Assembly: GCA_964020085.1 (NCBI GenBank)
Contig: OZ026604.1
Coordinates: 16,946,858 to 17,010,857 of the forward strand
Reading direction: 5' to 3'
Source of the DNA: Micromussa lordhowensis
Lineage: Eukaryota; Cnidaria; Anthozoa; Scleractinia; Lobophylliidae
DNA: 64,000 nt
The translations under genes and the position numbers were made by a program. The notes beneath the pieces were generated by a model. It worked only from the letters and a program-made list of their open reading frames with translations, had not been told where the DNA came from and made no database searches. Shown one piece after another: positions 54,501 to 64,000 of this stretch; the stretch's first letter is position 1, and every line of letters begins with the position of its first letter.

Positions 54501-57004
54501 CGACCACAGCGTTAATTGACTCAAGTTTTAAATTCAATAATATTTTATTTAGTGGTGATTGTTGTAAACATTAATAAATGTTCCAAGCTATGTAATTTAG
54601 AGTATTATCCTTGGCAGGCTTTAATGACAATCTAAAGGCAAATCATCTATCTGATCATCAAGTACTGTGCACCACATCATTGCCAAAGGAAAGTTTTAGC
54701 TATAGATTAACTTTTGGCAACTTTTGGCATGTTTTTTTTTTTACAACTGGCCAGTTAAAAACAAATGCCAGAACGGTGAGAGGTGAAGATGTTAAGTTCC
54801 ACACTTGCTCTTTAACACCTGGTAACTCCACCGCCTTCTCGGATTTAAAAAACCAGATGTAACAAAATTCATAAAAAAGCTGGTAAAATGTTGCATAAAA
54901 ATTAGACTTTGTCAAGTAAAATTAGACTTTGTCCAGTGGCAACAGTATGGCACCCAGCACTGTAACAGCATTTTCAACATGTCCACCTTCTTTATTGTGT
55001 ACTAGCCAAGGCTAATGGAGACTTTCACTGTCCATGTATTCCAGGTTTGAGGGGCTGATTGACAGGGAGTGGCTGCGTGGTGGCCATCCATTTGCTGAGC
55101 GCTGTGTCAAAGTGGGTGTGTCTCCTGTTAGATACAAGGGGCAGGGTGCAGTTTTTCTTCTCTTCCTTGACTGTGTTTGGCAGGTTAGTTGATTCATTAC
55201 GTCCCAAGATCGAAATGGTGATCCTCCAATCATACTTATACATACTTAAACCTGACCACATTAATCTGTGTTTTGGTGCTTTGATAGATTTACCAGCAGT
55301 TCCCATGCTCTTTCGAGTTCAATGACCGTTTTCTTATCACGCTGTTTGAGCATGCGTACTACTCACAATTCGGTAAGTAATAGCGTTGTACATTTGACAA
55401 AGTAAGAAAAATGGATGTGCTTCAATCGCGATCAAACTGTGAAGCAGTTAAGTGGAAGGGGGTTCGGAAGCCATGCGTGATGTTTGTAAAGTTGAATCTA
55501 TATTCAGCTTAAGCTCGTGAGGGCTATCGCTAACTTGTTCTCGGAGGCATATGGCTTCCAACCCCGCCTTAGTTTAGTCTCTGTAAATACGTCTAAGTAG
55601 TGTAAAAGCGATCTGGGTAAAGGAAAGAATAGAATAGGGAAAATAGTTTATGCATCGCTAAAAATTATCTTCATAGGAGAGAACCAACATTTGCTAGCGA
55701 TATAGTTTGGTGCCCATCTTCGAATTAATAACTCAACATTCTAACTTGAAAGCATATGGAGATGACCTTATGAAGAGGATTGAGTGAGTGTATGACGACA
55801 TACTCCGTAGCACAAAACTATTGTTTAAACTCTTAAAAAGTTTAGCATTTGACCATCCTGTTCGTTACATCTCTTTGAAACGTGCTGAGCGGCCTTTTCT
55901 AACGTTTCAGGGACGTTCCTGTGCAACAACGAAGGCGAGAGGAGAGCAGCGAAGTTAAAATCCAAGACGATTTCTTTATGGTGAGTTGTGTATGTCTTTG
56001 CTTTGTACTGAGGAGGTATATCTTGTAGTTCTTGTTCCTCTTTACCCTTGTCTTAGTAACCTTTGATCCTTAACATGTTGCATATGAATACAAACTATGA
56101 CAAGAATAAAGACAATCAATAACTAGGGTATATTACATGTAGATTAAAAGTGAAACCAAATTTTCAGTTGACCGAAACCTTTAGGATAATTTCATATTTG
56201 AGCTTGGAAGTCAGTGGTGACTTGATTAATGAAGGACAGCTGTTTTTAGTTTTTAAATACAGAAGTTGTCTTTTATGTCAAAATCTCGACTCCAAGCCGG
56301 AATAATTGAGCCTTTAGTAGCCGTGCTGGTGTTGAGTAAGCGCTGCATGTGTACGTGACACAGAACATCACTCAAAAGAAGGCTAGCAAGATACTTGTAT
56401 GGTTCAAATGGAAAATTCTCCAGCAGCCTGGCATTTTTCCACAGTCTTTTTTTTTCATTTTTGTCTCCCAAAAGTATTACAACTGGGCCGAGTTGTCTCT
56501 GAATATTCCTGAAACCCACACAGCGAAACGATTTGCGCGCGTGAAGATCGACTCACCTAGCACTTGTAGCAGTTTTCTTTTACGTTGCGTGAACATAACA
56601 TTATCACTGTGCTTGTTTCTCCCTTTCTGCAGGTCATATCTTAACCAGCCAGATATTCTGAAGCCGCTGTTAAATCCCATGTATGAACCTAACAACTCTG
56701 TTCTGTGGCCTTCGGTGGCATCACAGAGTCTGGTAAGTTGTGTTTGTTTTGTGGTGGGACAGTGGTACCACATGTGAACATCTGCATGCGATTAGACTAA
56801 CAGGAGTGCTGCTCCAAGTTTTACATACCAATAGTTTTCTGTCGCACTGATTGATCAAACTGGGTCAATTATTGGATGAGGTTTTTGTGATATCCAGAAT
56901 AATCATAAAAATTACAATTTCCTTGATTGTGATTGGTTTAAAAAACTCCTATTTTCCACTAATTCTCTTGCCAAGTTGTTATCGGACAGTTCAATAAGCC
57001 AATC

Positions 57005-57035
<31 letters not shown>

Positions 57036-58155
57036 GTCAGTTTCAAAGTGACATTAAAAAACTTGCTTCTCCTTTGTCAGTATTTTAATCAAATTTTCCC
57101 TTTCTTTAATAACTTGGCTATTCTTGTTTTCTCGGAAATTGTAACTTTTATGATTAATTGGTAGCAAGACTTCGTGTCGTCCAATTCTAAACAATTATTG
57201 GATGAGGTTTTTGTGATATCCAGAATAATCAAGGTCGAGGTAAGGGTTATCAGCCGGAGCCGAAGGCTGAGGCTGATAACCCTTACCGAGACCTTGATTA
57301 TTCTGAATATCACAAAACCGAATCTAATAATTGTTTTATTATACATTGAACGAACGCAAAAACTTGGATTCTTCACTGACGGCAAGCAACACGAATCGCG
57401 CGAAGTTGACATAATTACCCTTGGAAATCATGCACTGCGGTCATACATGACATGATAACCCGTGACCTTGACATGATTACCCGTGACCTTGACATGATTA
57501 TTGTCTGCAGTTATGACGTCACGAGCGCTGATTTCGAAAATTCACTGTAGGCTTTCGGCCAATCAGAAAAGAGTTAAAGAGTTGAGTGTATAATAAGGTC
57601 TTTAATCGTATCTATAACAAAATTCTCGATCGGGTGGGTGTCCAATTACAGGTATCCGATTTGAACTTTTTGTAATGGGACATCTGTAATTGGATACCCA
57701 CGTTATTTTCACGTCTTTTTTCTTTTTGTCGTACTGTCAAAGACTGGAATGCGTTGCCAAACGAAATTGTTAACATCAAGTCCGCGGATAGTTTTAAAAA
57801 AGTCTTACTTGAGTATTTTAGCCAACGATGAATTTTTTTTAATATTGAATAATGATTGATGTTGTGAAATTGTTTAATTTAATTATTTATTACTTTATTT
57901 TACTTATATATATATATCTATAATTTTCTTTTTTAACGTCATTACTCTTAATCATTTCATTTTATTTAGGCGTCTTGCGTGATGGTAACCCCGTTGCAGG
58001 ACTATAAATTTTTGAATAAACGTTGAATAAACGTCAATTAATGGTTTCCTTAGCAAAGTTTTCTATAGTTTTCAAAACTTAGGAAAAGCGCTACAGACAT
58101 TTTCGCTCAAAAGAAGTTCTCAAAAGACTTTTAATTTCGAAATTTGTTATAGATA

Positions 58156-58242
<87 letters not shown>

Positions 58243-59280
58243 TCCGATTTTGAAATTACTCGCTCGATTACTCCCTGAATTGTACAACACGAGGTCCAAT
58301 TACTATTACTTATTGTTACTTCGTATGTGGGCTCAGATGGCTGGTCAGGCATGATATCAATATCATGTCGAAACTTCTGCGCAAGCTGTGTTCCGATATT
58401 TGCAAAGAAGTCATTCATGGCCTCAGCCTTGTCGGGATCATTCGTTGGAGTAATTTCAAATAATTAATGTGGGTAATTGATATGGTGATACATTTAAGAG
58501 TACAGTACAAGGAAGGCAGCAGGAGTCCGTTTATCTTACAGGTATTGTGGCCGGGCTTGTTTCTCAAATGGAGAGAATCCAACAAGAATGAAGACATTTT
58601 ATGGGAAGAAGTACGCAGGATACAAGAGATTAACACGGACCTTAAAAGCAAAGCTATATCACTCAGGAGGTAACAAAACTTAGTCAACGGAGTTAGGTCA
58701 CTTTTTGAAGAGGGGGAGGGGGGTGTTGTTGCTGTTTCAAGGTGTTCAAGGTGTTGAAAAGTCGATACCCTATGTCAGACTTCTAAAGGTACTTCACGTC
58801 TGTGACACGTGACCTCGGCTTATCAGGAATAGCAACCATTTCCAAACATTTGAGAAGAGCTTCAACTTTTCTTATTTTGTTTGGGAAAACATTACGGTGC
58901 GACTACTCCAACCAAGGCCACCCGACAAAATTTTCCACAAATTTAATGAATAAAAATCGTGGAGGTTAATAATAGTTTTCCATCAAATTATCCATGTAAT
59001 CAAGTTGTACGTTACAAAGGCAACAGATGTGTGGTCGTTTTGGTTAATTTCTTTAAATTTGTGGAAAATTTGTCGAGTGGCCTTGGTTAGAGAGGGTCAT
59101 CTAAACAGCACACCCAAACCCAGGCCAGTGTGCAAACCACCCGTCAGTCTACACTTCTTTATTCGTTTCGATCGCTGTGACCGTTGTTTCAGGGAATACG
59201 CGGAACTTCAAGCTAAAGTCCTGGAGGAGAGACGAAAATGGCAAGAAGAGCAAGAAATGAGAGACAAACTAGGATCGTGA
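42575..59280 (+). CDS. MTMR9: MTMR9, catalytically inactive myotubularin
   Basis: MTMR9 is a pseudophosphatase that pairs with active myotubularins acting on PI3P and PI(3,5)P2. Fourteen exons fit by phase: 42575-42721, 43687-43846, 44491-44642, 48163-48291, 49961-50117, 50523-50627, 51732-51857, 52668-52770, 55045-55183, 55288-55372, 55911-55980, 56633-56732, 58542-58669 and 59193-59280. The PH-GRAM part starts MEFVEYIKSPRIEKVSL. Family phrases follow: YPFFYRHLRVIEEDGWDLF, FRHAGRFPVLSYYHKRNG, GGGVEPESHYPQWKRVH and VFLLFLDCVWQ. The active-site loop is VHGDAGTDATLQ: the catalytic Cys and Arg of active members are replaced, as expected. The last two exons form a short coiled coil (EYAELQAKVLEERRKWQEE). 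Introns contain several mobile elements. Exon limits are by eye; the second base of some junctions could shift. Confidence 0.93.
43923..43991 (+). repeat. polypurine tract in MTMR9 intron 2
   Basis: About 69 bases of almost pure A and G with one T, able in principle to form triplex DNA. Confidence 0.85.
45608..46120 (-). CDS. unassigned 170-aa frame inside the nested element
   Basis: An intact minus-strand frame inside the inner 16-bp inverted repeats (44782-46743). It has an N-terminal acidic part, a hydrophobic/aromatic middle (HPLFIHMVPPFI, LWKWKDVC) and a charged helical C-terminus with KKRKKLKAE resembling a nuclear localisation signal. No known domain was recognised. It may be the remaining product of the inner transposon rather than a host gene. 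Confidence 0.4.
   Translation of the reverse strand: MNMEEGKNASDRELFSELFENPIHPLFIHMVPPFIDENDRMFRLQVSGEALWKWKDVCKAGTLFELLQASILPLGYQLHDSACERVGDVVARSVRRFREKLQSSTNGKKRKKLKAETWIKLGIKAEEIKQTPNDVLAQLNQANGNLPATMEKSAELYAEMRERLSHSGRA
46862..46957 (-). pseudogene. CENP-B-type helix-turn-helix fragment of a Tigger transposase
   Basis: Minus-strand reading gives GTNLSAEYGVSKQQISDIL then KNKEKIMKFA, the pattern of the CENP-B N-terminal DNA-binding domain. It is followed by stops. No DDE catalytic part was found. Confidence 0.75.
48383..49294. mobile_element. 912-bp MITE with TTAA duplication in MTMR9 intron 4
   Basis: Identical ends GGTTACTATGCACCTTCA in inverse orientation, flanked by TTAA at 48379-48382 and 49295-49298. 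A diverged partial copy of the same family is at 2824-3290 inside the MULE. It has no coding capacity. Confidence 0.9.
49469..49543. repeat. 75-bp hairpin in MTMR9 intron 4
   Basis: Arms ACAGTTACTTGAGTTTCA and TGAAACTCAAGTAACTGT pair, with further pairing across GATCATCAG and CTGATGATC at the tip. Confidence 0.9.
50189..50283. repeat. ATT/ATA microsatellite
   Basis: Nearly pure A and T with ATT units on one side and ATA units on the other, self-complementary. It lies in MTMR9 intron 5. Confidence 0.9.
53005..53055 (-). ncRNA. hammerhead ribozyme-like motif, variant core
   Basis: On the minus strand: CAC, TTGACAA, then TGATGACATGGAGTCATC able to form a 6-bp stem II (GATGAC/GTCATC), then GAAAC, GTT and GTG. 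CAC and GTG give stem I. The core differs from CUGANGA at two positions, so activity of this copy is doubtful. It follows a Penelope endonuclease fragment on the same strand. Confidence 0.5.
53140..53398 (-). pseudogene. Penelope-like GIY-YIG endonuclease fragment in MTMR9 intron 8
   Basis: Minus-strand frames read AEYVGYTSRHLHQRIDEH, then SAIGKHLKNDHG and, after a frame change, KKCNGKLDCLIYEMLFI and QSDSIRAKLF. This is a GIY-YIG domain of another Penelope subfamily than the copy at 34604. The upstream part is cut off by an A-rich stretch at 53,440. Confidence 0.8.
57189..57336. repeat. fold-back element in MTMR9 intron 12
   Basis: Long arms ending AACAATTATTGGATGAGG and their complement enclose GGAGCCGAAGGCTGAGGC. 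Part of the left arm (TTATTGGATGAGGTTTTTGT) recurs near 56869. Confidence 0.85.
57720..58035 (+). mobile_element. LINE 3' end in MTMR9 intron 12
   Basis: Plus-strand reading gives RTVKDWNALPNEIVNIKSAD and FKKVLLEYFSQR with a stop, the usual C-terminal end of LINE reverse transcriptases. A short 3' region follows, ending in repeated GAATAAACGTT. Confidence 0.8.
58164..58305. repeat. 142-bp palindrome in MTMR9 intron 12
   Basis: Arms begin TAGTAATTGGACCTCGTGT and close around GCCTCGCGCTTCGCGCTCG. Pairing is near complete. Confidence 0.9.
58317..58455 (-). pseudogene. LINE fragment upstream of exon 13
   Basis: Minus-strand reading EITPTNDPDKAEAMNDFFAN then IGTQLAQKFRHDIDI matches the region just before the reverse transcriptase core of LINEs. 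It stops about 90 bp before MTMR9 exon 13. Confidence 0.7.
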
Positions 59281-59644
59281 AAATAGAGAGCTAGAAAGTA
59301 GGTAGGATTGCTAGTGGTACCACAGACCCTCATTTGGCACAGTGTAGGGTTAGTATTGGGGTTTGGTACACTGGACTGTATTATAAAGAAATCAACTTGT
59401 ACTGGGATAATACGGAAAGAAGGAACGCCCACTTCCCTCATGAGACACAACTTGTAGTTGTATTCAACAATTTCAGGACATCCATTTTGTCGTGTCTCGT
59501 CGACTTAACTGGGCATTTAGCGCCAGAGTTCAACACTGAATGCCGAGATCATAAAGAAAGAAATACAGCCTTTGCTAGTCCGTGTTATAGTATAGTTTCA
59601 TAGTTTCATAGTAATTCGGCCTTATGTGCTACCGAGCACGAAGA

Positions 59645-59670
59645 GGATTAAGTAAGTAAGTAAGTAGTCC
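59645..59670 (+). repeat. (TAAG)n run, possible retroelement tail
   Basis: AAGTAAGTAAGTAAGTAG follows a GTTTCATAGTTTCATAG duplication. The layout suggests the 3' end of a short retroelement, but no body was recognised. Confidence 0.5.
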
Positions 59671-60404
59671 GTGTTATACCACGATATTTAAATTGCAATT
59701 CCACAGCATTTGGTGGCAAGCTTTCTAACAACTTGCACATTTGAAACGATTGTTACGTTGTGGTGTGAATTTCAGCATATACGTACATCTGCATTTGAAA
59801 TTGTATTCGTTTTGCAATGAAACGTAACAGAACTTTGATAATGCAAGGGGAAAATGAGTACACTTAAGGATATAAATATAAAAAAGAGTGTTGTTTTTTT
59901 GTAGATGGCAAACCATCAATTTCGAATGTAATGAGGACATTGTTTGAGTTTGTCAGCTTTTTTGGCACGAACTGCAAGTACTTGTTACATTCGAGCTAGA
60001 GACGATTACCCTATAGCATGAGAGCATTTGTAATGCGGCAAAATACCCGGTAGCCGTGCTTGTTTTACTGATAAAGGTGTCTGCGAAAATGGAGAAACTA
60101 CTTCTCCAAAACTATCACAAAACACATCGCTACTGTCACGCAGCAATAAACATGTCAGATACATGGTGCTCAGGGCTGATGTATTTTAATTATTGCGGAT
60201 TTGCGATTAAGCCTTTTACTCATACGAATTTTCTGCACCACGTTTTCCAGGTGTCTGTACTTGTACATTTTGTTGTGGCTGTTTTTATCATATTATAGAA
60301 GGCTAGCAAATTCGCTAGTAGTTTAAGGACAAATGATTTTTTCCGGGATCTGGCGGCAATATCCTGTTCCCAGCCATGCACGCAATAGCTCTTGTCCAAC
60401 TAGC

Positions 60405-60545
60405 CCCAGTTGTTCAAAGGCTGGATAACGCTATCCACCGGATAAATCGCTATCCAGTGGATAAGTGTTAACAAAACAAACCACGCTATCCGCTGGATAG
60501 CGATTTATCCGGTGGATAGCGTTAACCACCTTTCGAACAACCAGG
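60405..60545. repeat. fold-back MITE of the GGATAGCG type
   Basis: The left arm CAGTTGTTCAAAGGCTGGATA pairs with the right arm ending TTTCGAACAACCAGG. Inside, GCTATCC/GGATAGC units alternate on both sides. Confidence 0.85.
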
Positions 60546-60723
60546 TCCAGACCAGTACATTCGTCCTATCGTTATAGTTTCCAAGTTCATAGAACGTTTC
60601 ATGGAATTTCAGTGTCGTGTTTCTCAGATTTCTCAGATATGAGCGGAGAGTTCTTGTACATTAGGGTTGTAGATGCAGCTGCCTCGTCATGGAAGAGACC
60701 TGGGTTCTAGAATGCTTCCGTTA

Positions 60724-61135
60724 AAGAGCGGTTTTCATTTGAGAATCGAAAGCAATTCACGTTACTTTCGCTTTGCATTTTTACGCTTAGTGATTGGTTT
60801 TAAAATCTCGTGCCACTTTTCTTATCCAATCAGGAGTAAAACCAAAACCAATCGTGATTGGCTCATTGTCAAAGGTTTTCCCACGTTTCGCGTTGCTGCA
60901 TGTATTTGCTTCAAGTTTTGATTGGCTCATGGGATTGTCTGTGTTCTTGTGATTGTGATTGGTCAGAAAGATTACTTTTGTTTTGGTGTTACAACACCCA
61001 GTTGAAAACTTCTATACAGAGCGATTTTCAATTGAGGCAATTACCTTGGTCCAGGTTTTGGTTTTACTACGGTTTGAGTCTAATTGATAAGTAACTGGTT
61101 TGGTTTTGGTTTTAGACGCTCATTGAAAACCACTA
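60724..61135. mobile_element. possible MITE
   Basis: GAGCGGTTTTCATTTGAG at left and the complement of TGGTTTTCAATGAGCG at right form imperfect ends about 410 bp apart. The inside has GATTGG repeats and no coding. No target duplication was identified. Confidence 0.45.
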
Positions 61136-63559
61136 TCTCAGAACACATGTATTCAATTAATATAGTGTTGCTCTTTGGAGGGATTATTATTCTTAATTTT
61201 GGATTACAAAAACAGAAAAGTTGATATAAATATAATCCATTAGATTAGTATTTTTAGCAGTAAATAAATTCCCATTTTTAATGCTGGGAAAGAGCAAATT
61301 ATTTATTTAGAATTAACTTTGATGAATTAAAATCTTGAATACATTAGACTCTATGTCATTAACTTATTCTCCAGCATGCCTGGGTTTAAACTGGCTGATG
61401 AAAGTTTTGGCTGATCAATAATCGGCTACTATTTATCGTGGTTATTCTAAAATCTACATTCTCCTCAATCGTAAGGACCGTGTTAGGAGGGACTGCTATC
61501 GTACGTGACGGAAACCCTCTCGTCGTAAGAGCCGCCTGCCCCAATTTCGTACCCAGCCTCTTCGTTTTCCTTGACCAGCAGTCGGGAACCAGCGACTCGA
61601 TTTGAAAAACACATGCCTAGCTGATAAACGCATGACGCAATCGGGACGCTGATATTTTACTTCCGCTCAATTCCATTAATTTTAACACCAATCAAAATCG
61701 AGCCTGTAACAGAACTCTAGGCGTCTGCGGCCCTGCCCCTCTTGGCCGGCGGGGCCTTGGCACTAGGGAAACATGGCTTTCAGACACAAGATCTCTTGTA
61801 CTAAGATTTTCTCGGATTGAGCGCTCGTTTTTTTTTCCCCGCAAACATCCACTGCTTGCTCTTTATCTCAAACTTGACCTTGACAGATTTTAACTAAAGG
61901 GAACTTGAAAAAAAGAATTGTGGTCGGAAGTGGAGACCTTCAATGAAAATACTCCAAGGAAACCAGTTTTTGAACGTTTTGAAGCTCTGTGTTGAATAGG
62001 ATGGTTTTAGTTAGAGATCAACCAGTGGATATTTGTTGGAGTGAAGCCAGCATTGAAATTGTGAACCAAGAGCCTCCTTTTTATCTTGCCAAGGCCCCTC
62101 TAGCTTAGGCGGAAAGCGTCTCTGGAGACCAGAATGATGACGGAAAATGTAATGTGGTTCTACCTGCCAATAGCTGTTATTGCAGTTGAGTCTGCAGTCG
62201 AATATTCGTTTGTTTAGAAATACAAACAAACGAGGCGAAAGTGTCTATACAAAGCAGAATTGACCCTTTCGCCTCGTTTGCGTGTAAAACCGCTGATAAC
62301 TGCGATCAGTATTTGTCGATCACCTTAACCATGCTGGAGCTTAATAACAGGTTGCCTCCGCTCTATTCCCCACGTGGCCAGTGGGAGTGTTTAGAAAACC
62401 ACGACGGCAACGGGAACATCACTAAACGAAAGATTTAATGAGCAGAACAATGGCTGTGCACGTGCGTTATAATTTTTGGTTCCTTAGTTTTTGCCGTCCT
62501 CTGCAAAACAACAACGTGAAATGGCCAAATTTTGCGTTGTTTGGAGATGGCGAACGACAACGACTTTTTTTAAGTTTCTTTTTCGAATATGTATTTTCCT
62601 TAGTAAGTTTAGCGTGAGCATTTCATTCTTTGCGCCAACACACCGGTGTGTTATAGCGTGCAGTCTCTGGAGACCCCAGATAAGGTGTATAAGCGTATTA
62701 TAGCGTCAAGATAGTCAAAACGTGCAAAGCTACTCGGTGGTTGTTGCTGAAGAATTATTTATGTATTTATCTAGTTCCTTGCTTATCTAAAGAAAGGTAC
62801 ATTTTTGGTTATATTTTCGTCATTGTTTCGTTTTCTGCTTTTTTCTCTGCACCTCTTTTATTTTCATTTCCAGGCCGTCGATTGCCTTCTCAGTCGGACA
62901 CCTTTCCGATGTGGTAGAAAAGGGCGATAGAGTGTCAACTGTACAAGATTCGGGGCGGATACAAGATTGGGGGCCCTCAGAACGCAAGCCAAAAACACCC
63001 CTTTCTGCTCCTCCGAGAGCCAGGCAAGTAAGTCAGGACAATGATGCAGATACCGTCGATCATGATGAGACAACTGACCTTTTTGAGGACTTTTGTTGAG
63101 GTAGACAGCTCTGTACATGATTTTGAGAACTGGCAAGTCGGTTGCTGCCATGAAATGCATTGTTAAGGGTAGGCTTAGAGCCCATGTTGACTTCTGGTAG
63201 ATATTTACGCCCTTGCTTGTATTGTTGACTGTATCAAAGAAGGTTACAAAATACCTTTCCAGTACACTACTACTCCAGGCACTTGATTTAAGAACAACCA
63301 TTCTTTCCAGCAAGCTGAGTTTGTTTTTGAGGCTATTTTTGGAGTTAGTCTCCAATAACATGGTTGCCCGGCCGTTGCAAAATCTCATCTTGGGTAGGCC
63401 CATGTAGGCCTAGATTATTTTGAAAAGAGTTATTATTTTAGGAAGTTTGGTCTTAAAAGCGGTCATCACCACTTAGATACTTTTTTCCTGAACATCAGCC
63501 CTACCTTGCATGGTTTCAGTTGGGTCATACTTGATAGGGACAAACATGTTTACTGTTCT
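61136..63559. other. no gene confidently recognised
   Basis: It contains a short hairpin at 62227-62278 (AAACGAGGCGAAAG against CTTTCGCCTCGTTT). Overlapping frames near 62864-63403 (minus) and 62911-63099 (plus) show no motif. They may belong to the retroelement at the right edge, but neither is called as a gene. Confidence 0.4.
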
Positions 63560-63965
63560 TCCTTTCATTGAACTATCGTTTGCTCCCTTTGCTCACCAAG
63601 CTCTTAATTGGACCATTGGGTAAACATTCGAGCTCTCAGGGCGTACATTCTGCTGTTTATCTGGACGATGGTCTGGACACATTATTATTATTGAATCAGA
63701 CCTTGTCTCGGCTGATTTTCTTGCCAATATGGATAAACGTGCCTGGGACCCTATTCAAGTTTTTACATGGTTGGGGAGTTCTGACACCCGGTTGCAGAAA
63801 TGCTTAGCGCATATTGATAAGGCACTTTCAGACCCTAACCTGCTGGGTAGAGACCTACCCTCACTTGCTGGAAAAATCATTTCCATGAGCGCTGGTTTAC
63901 CGACATCCAAGGGGCGACTTGAATTGTACAGGTTTGTAGTATGCATTACCATCTCCATATATTAG
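63560..63965 (+). pseudogene. DIRS-like reverse transcriptase/RNase H fragment
   Basis: Plus-strand reading gives SSQGVHSAVYLDDGLD with the YLDD catalytic box, then in a second frame MDKRAWDPIQVFTWLG and SLAGKIISMSAG. This spacing and wording is typical of DIRS/tyrosine-recombinase retroelements. It has at least one frame change. The N-terminal reverse transcriptase motifs are not visible, and the right boundary may be beyond the window. Confidence 0.65.
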
Positions 63966-64000
63966 CTTCTGACATTTAATCCTTTTTGTTTCAACCATGG

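Noticed and set aside
62864..63403. 179-residue minus-strand frame as a gene
   Set aside because: No recognisable motif, overlaps a plus-strand frame of similar quality, and lies beside a retroelement fragment.

Overview
The window reads as nuclear DNA of an AT-rich invertebrate, most likely a cnidarian such as a stony coral or sea anemone (inference from repeat style, intron density and gene content; no search was run). It holds three recognisable cellular genes and an unusually readable stack of nested mobile elements.

Bases 1-29,760 are one nested insertion. A non-LTR retrotransposon (LINE) reverse-transcriptase gene on the minus strand (250-1633, continuing at 29392-29700) is split by a Mutator-like DNA transposon (MULE, 1634-29391) with 37-bp identical terminal inverted repeats and an 8/9-matching 9-bp target duplication. 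The MULE carries OTU-protease-like exons and a FLYWCH-like/DDE/SWIM-like transposase, both decayed. The transposase is broken by a LINE 3' end (7470-8016) and, in its last codons, by a Polinton/Maverick (10032-29151) flanked by the 6-bp duplication TGGTTT. The Polinton DNA polymerase gene is broken in turn by a 1,033-bp MITE (25829-26861).

The Polinton is 19.1 kb with roughly 0.4-kb terminal repeats built from GCGTAG-type units. It encodes a packaging ATPase, penton-like protein, double-jelly-roll-like capsid protein, basic core-like protein, pVI-like protein, adenain-like protease, zinc-ribbon proteins, integrase, protein-primed-type PolB, two phage-tail-fibre-like fibre genes and several unassigned small genes. 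Morphogenesis genes are open; the polymerase, integrase tail and both fibre genes are damaged. Nearly every gene has an AT-only TATATA-type motif directly against its start codon.

Bases 29,760-64,000 hold an apparently single-exon FEM1B-like gene (31938-33854, +), a four-exon UQCC2 gene (40092-42401, -) and a 14-exon MTMR9 gene (42575-59280, +). UQCC2 and MTMR9 are head to head, with 173 bp between start codons. Between and inside them lie TTAA-flanked MITEs, fold-back elements, a Tigger-like element, LINE ends, a DIRS-like fragment at the right edge, and three hammerhead-ribozyme-like motifs, two of them downstream of Penelope GIY-YIG endonuclease fragments. Exon boundaries were assigned by eye from GT/AG sites and reading frame.
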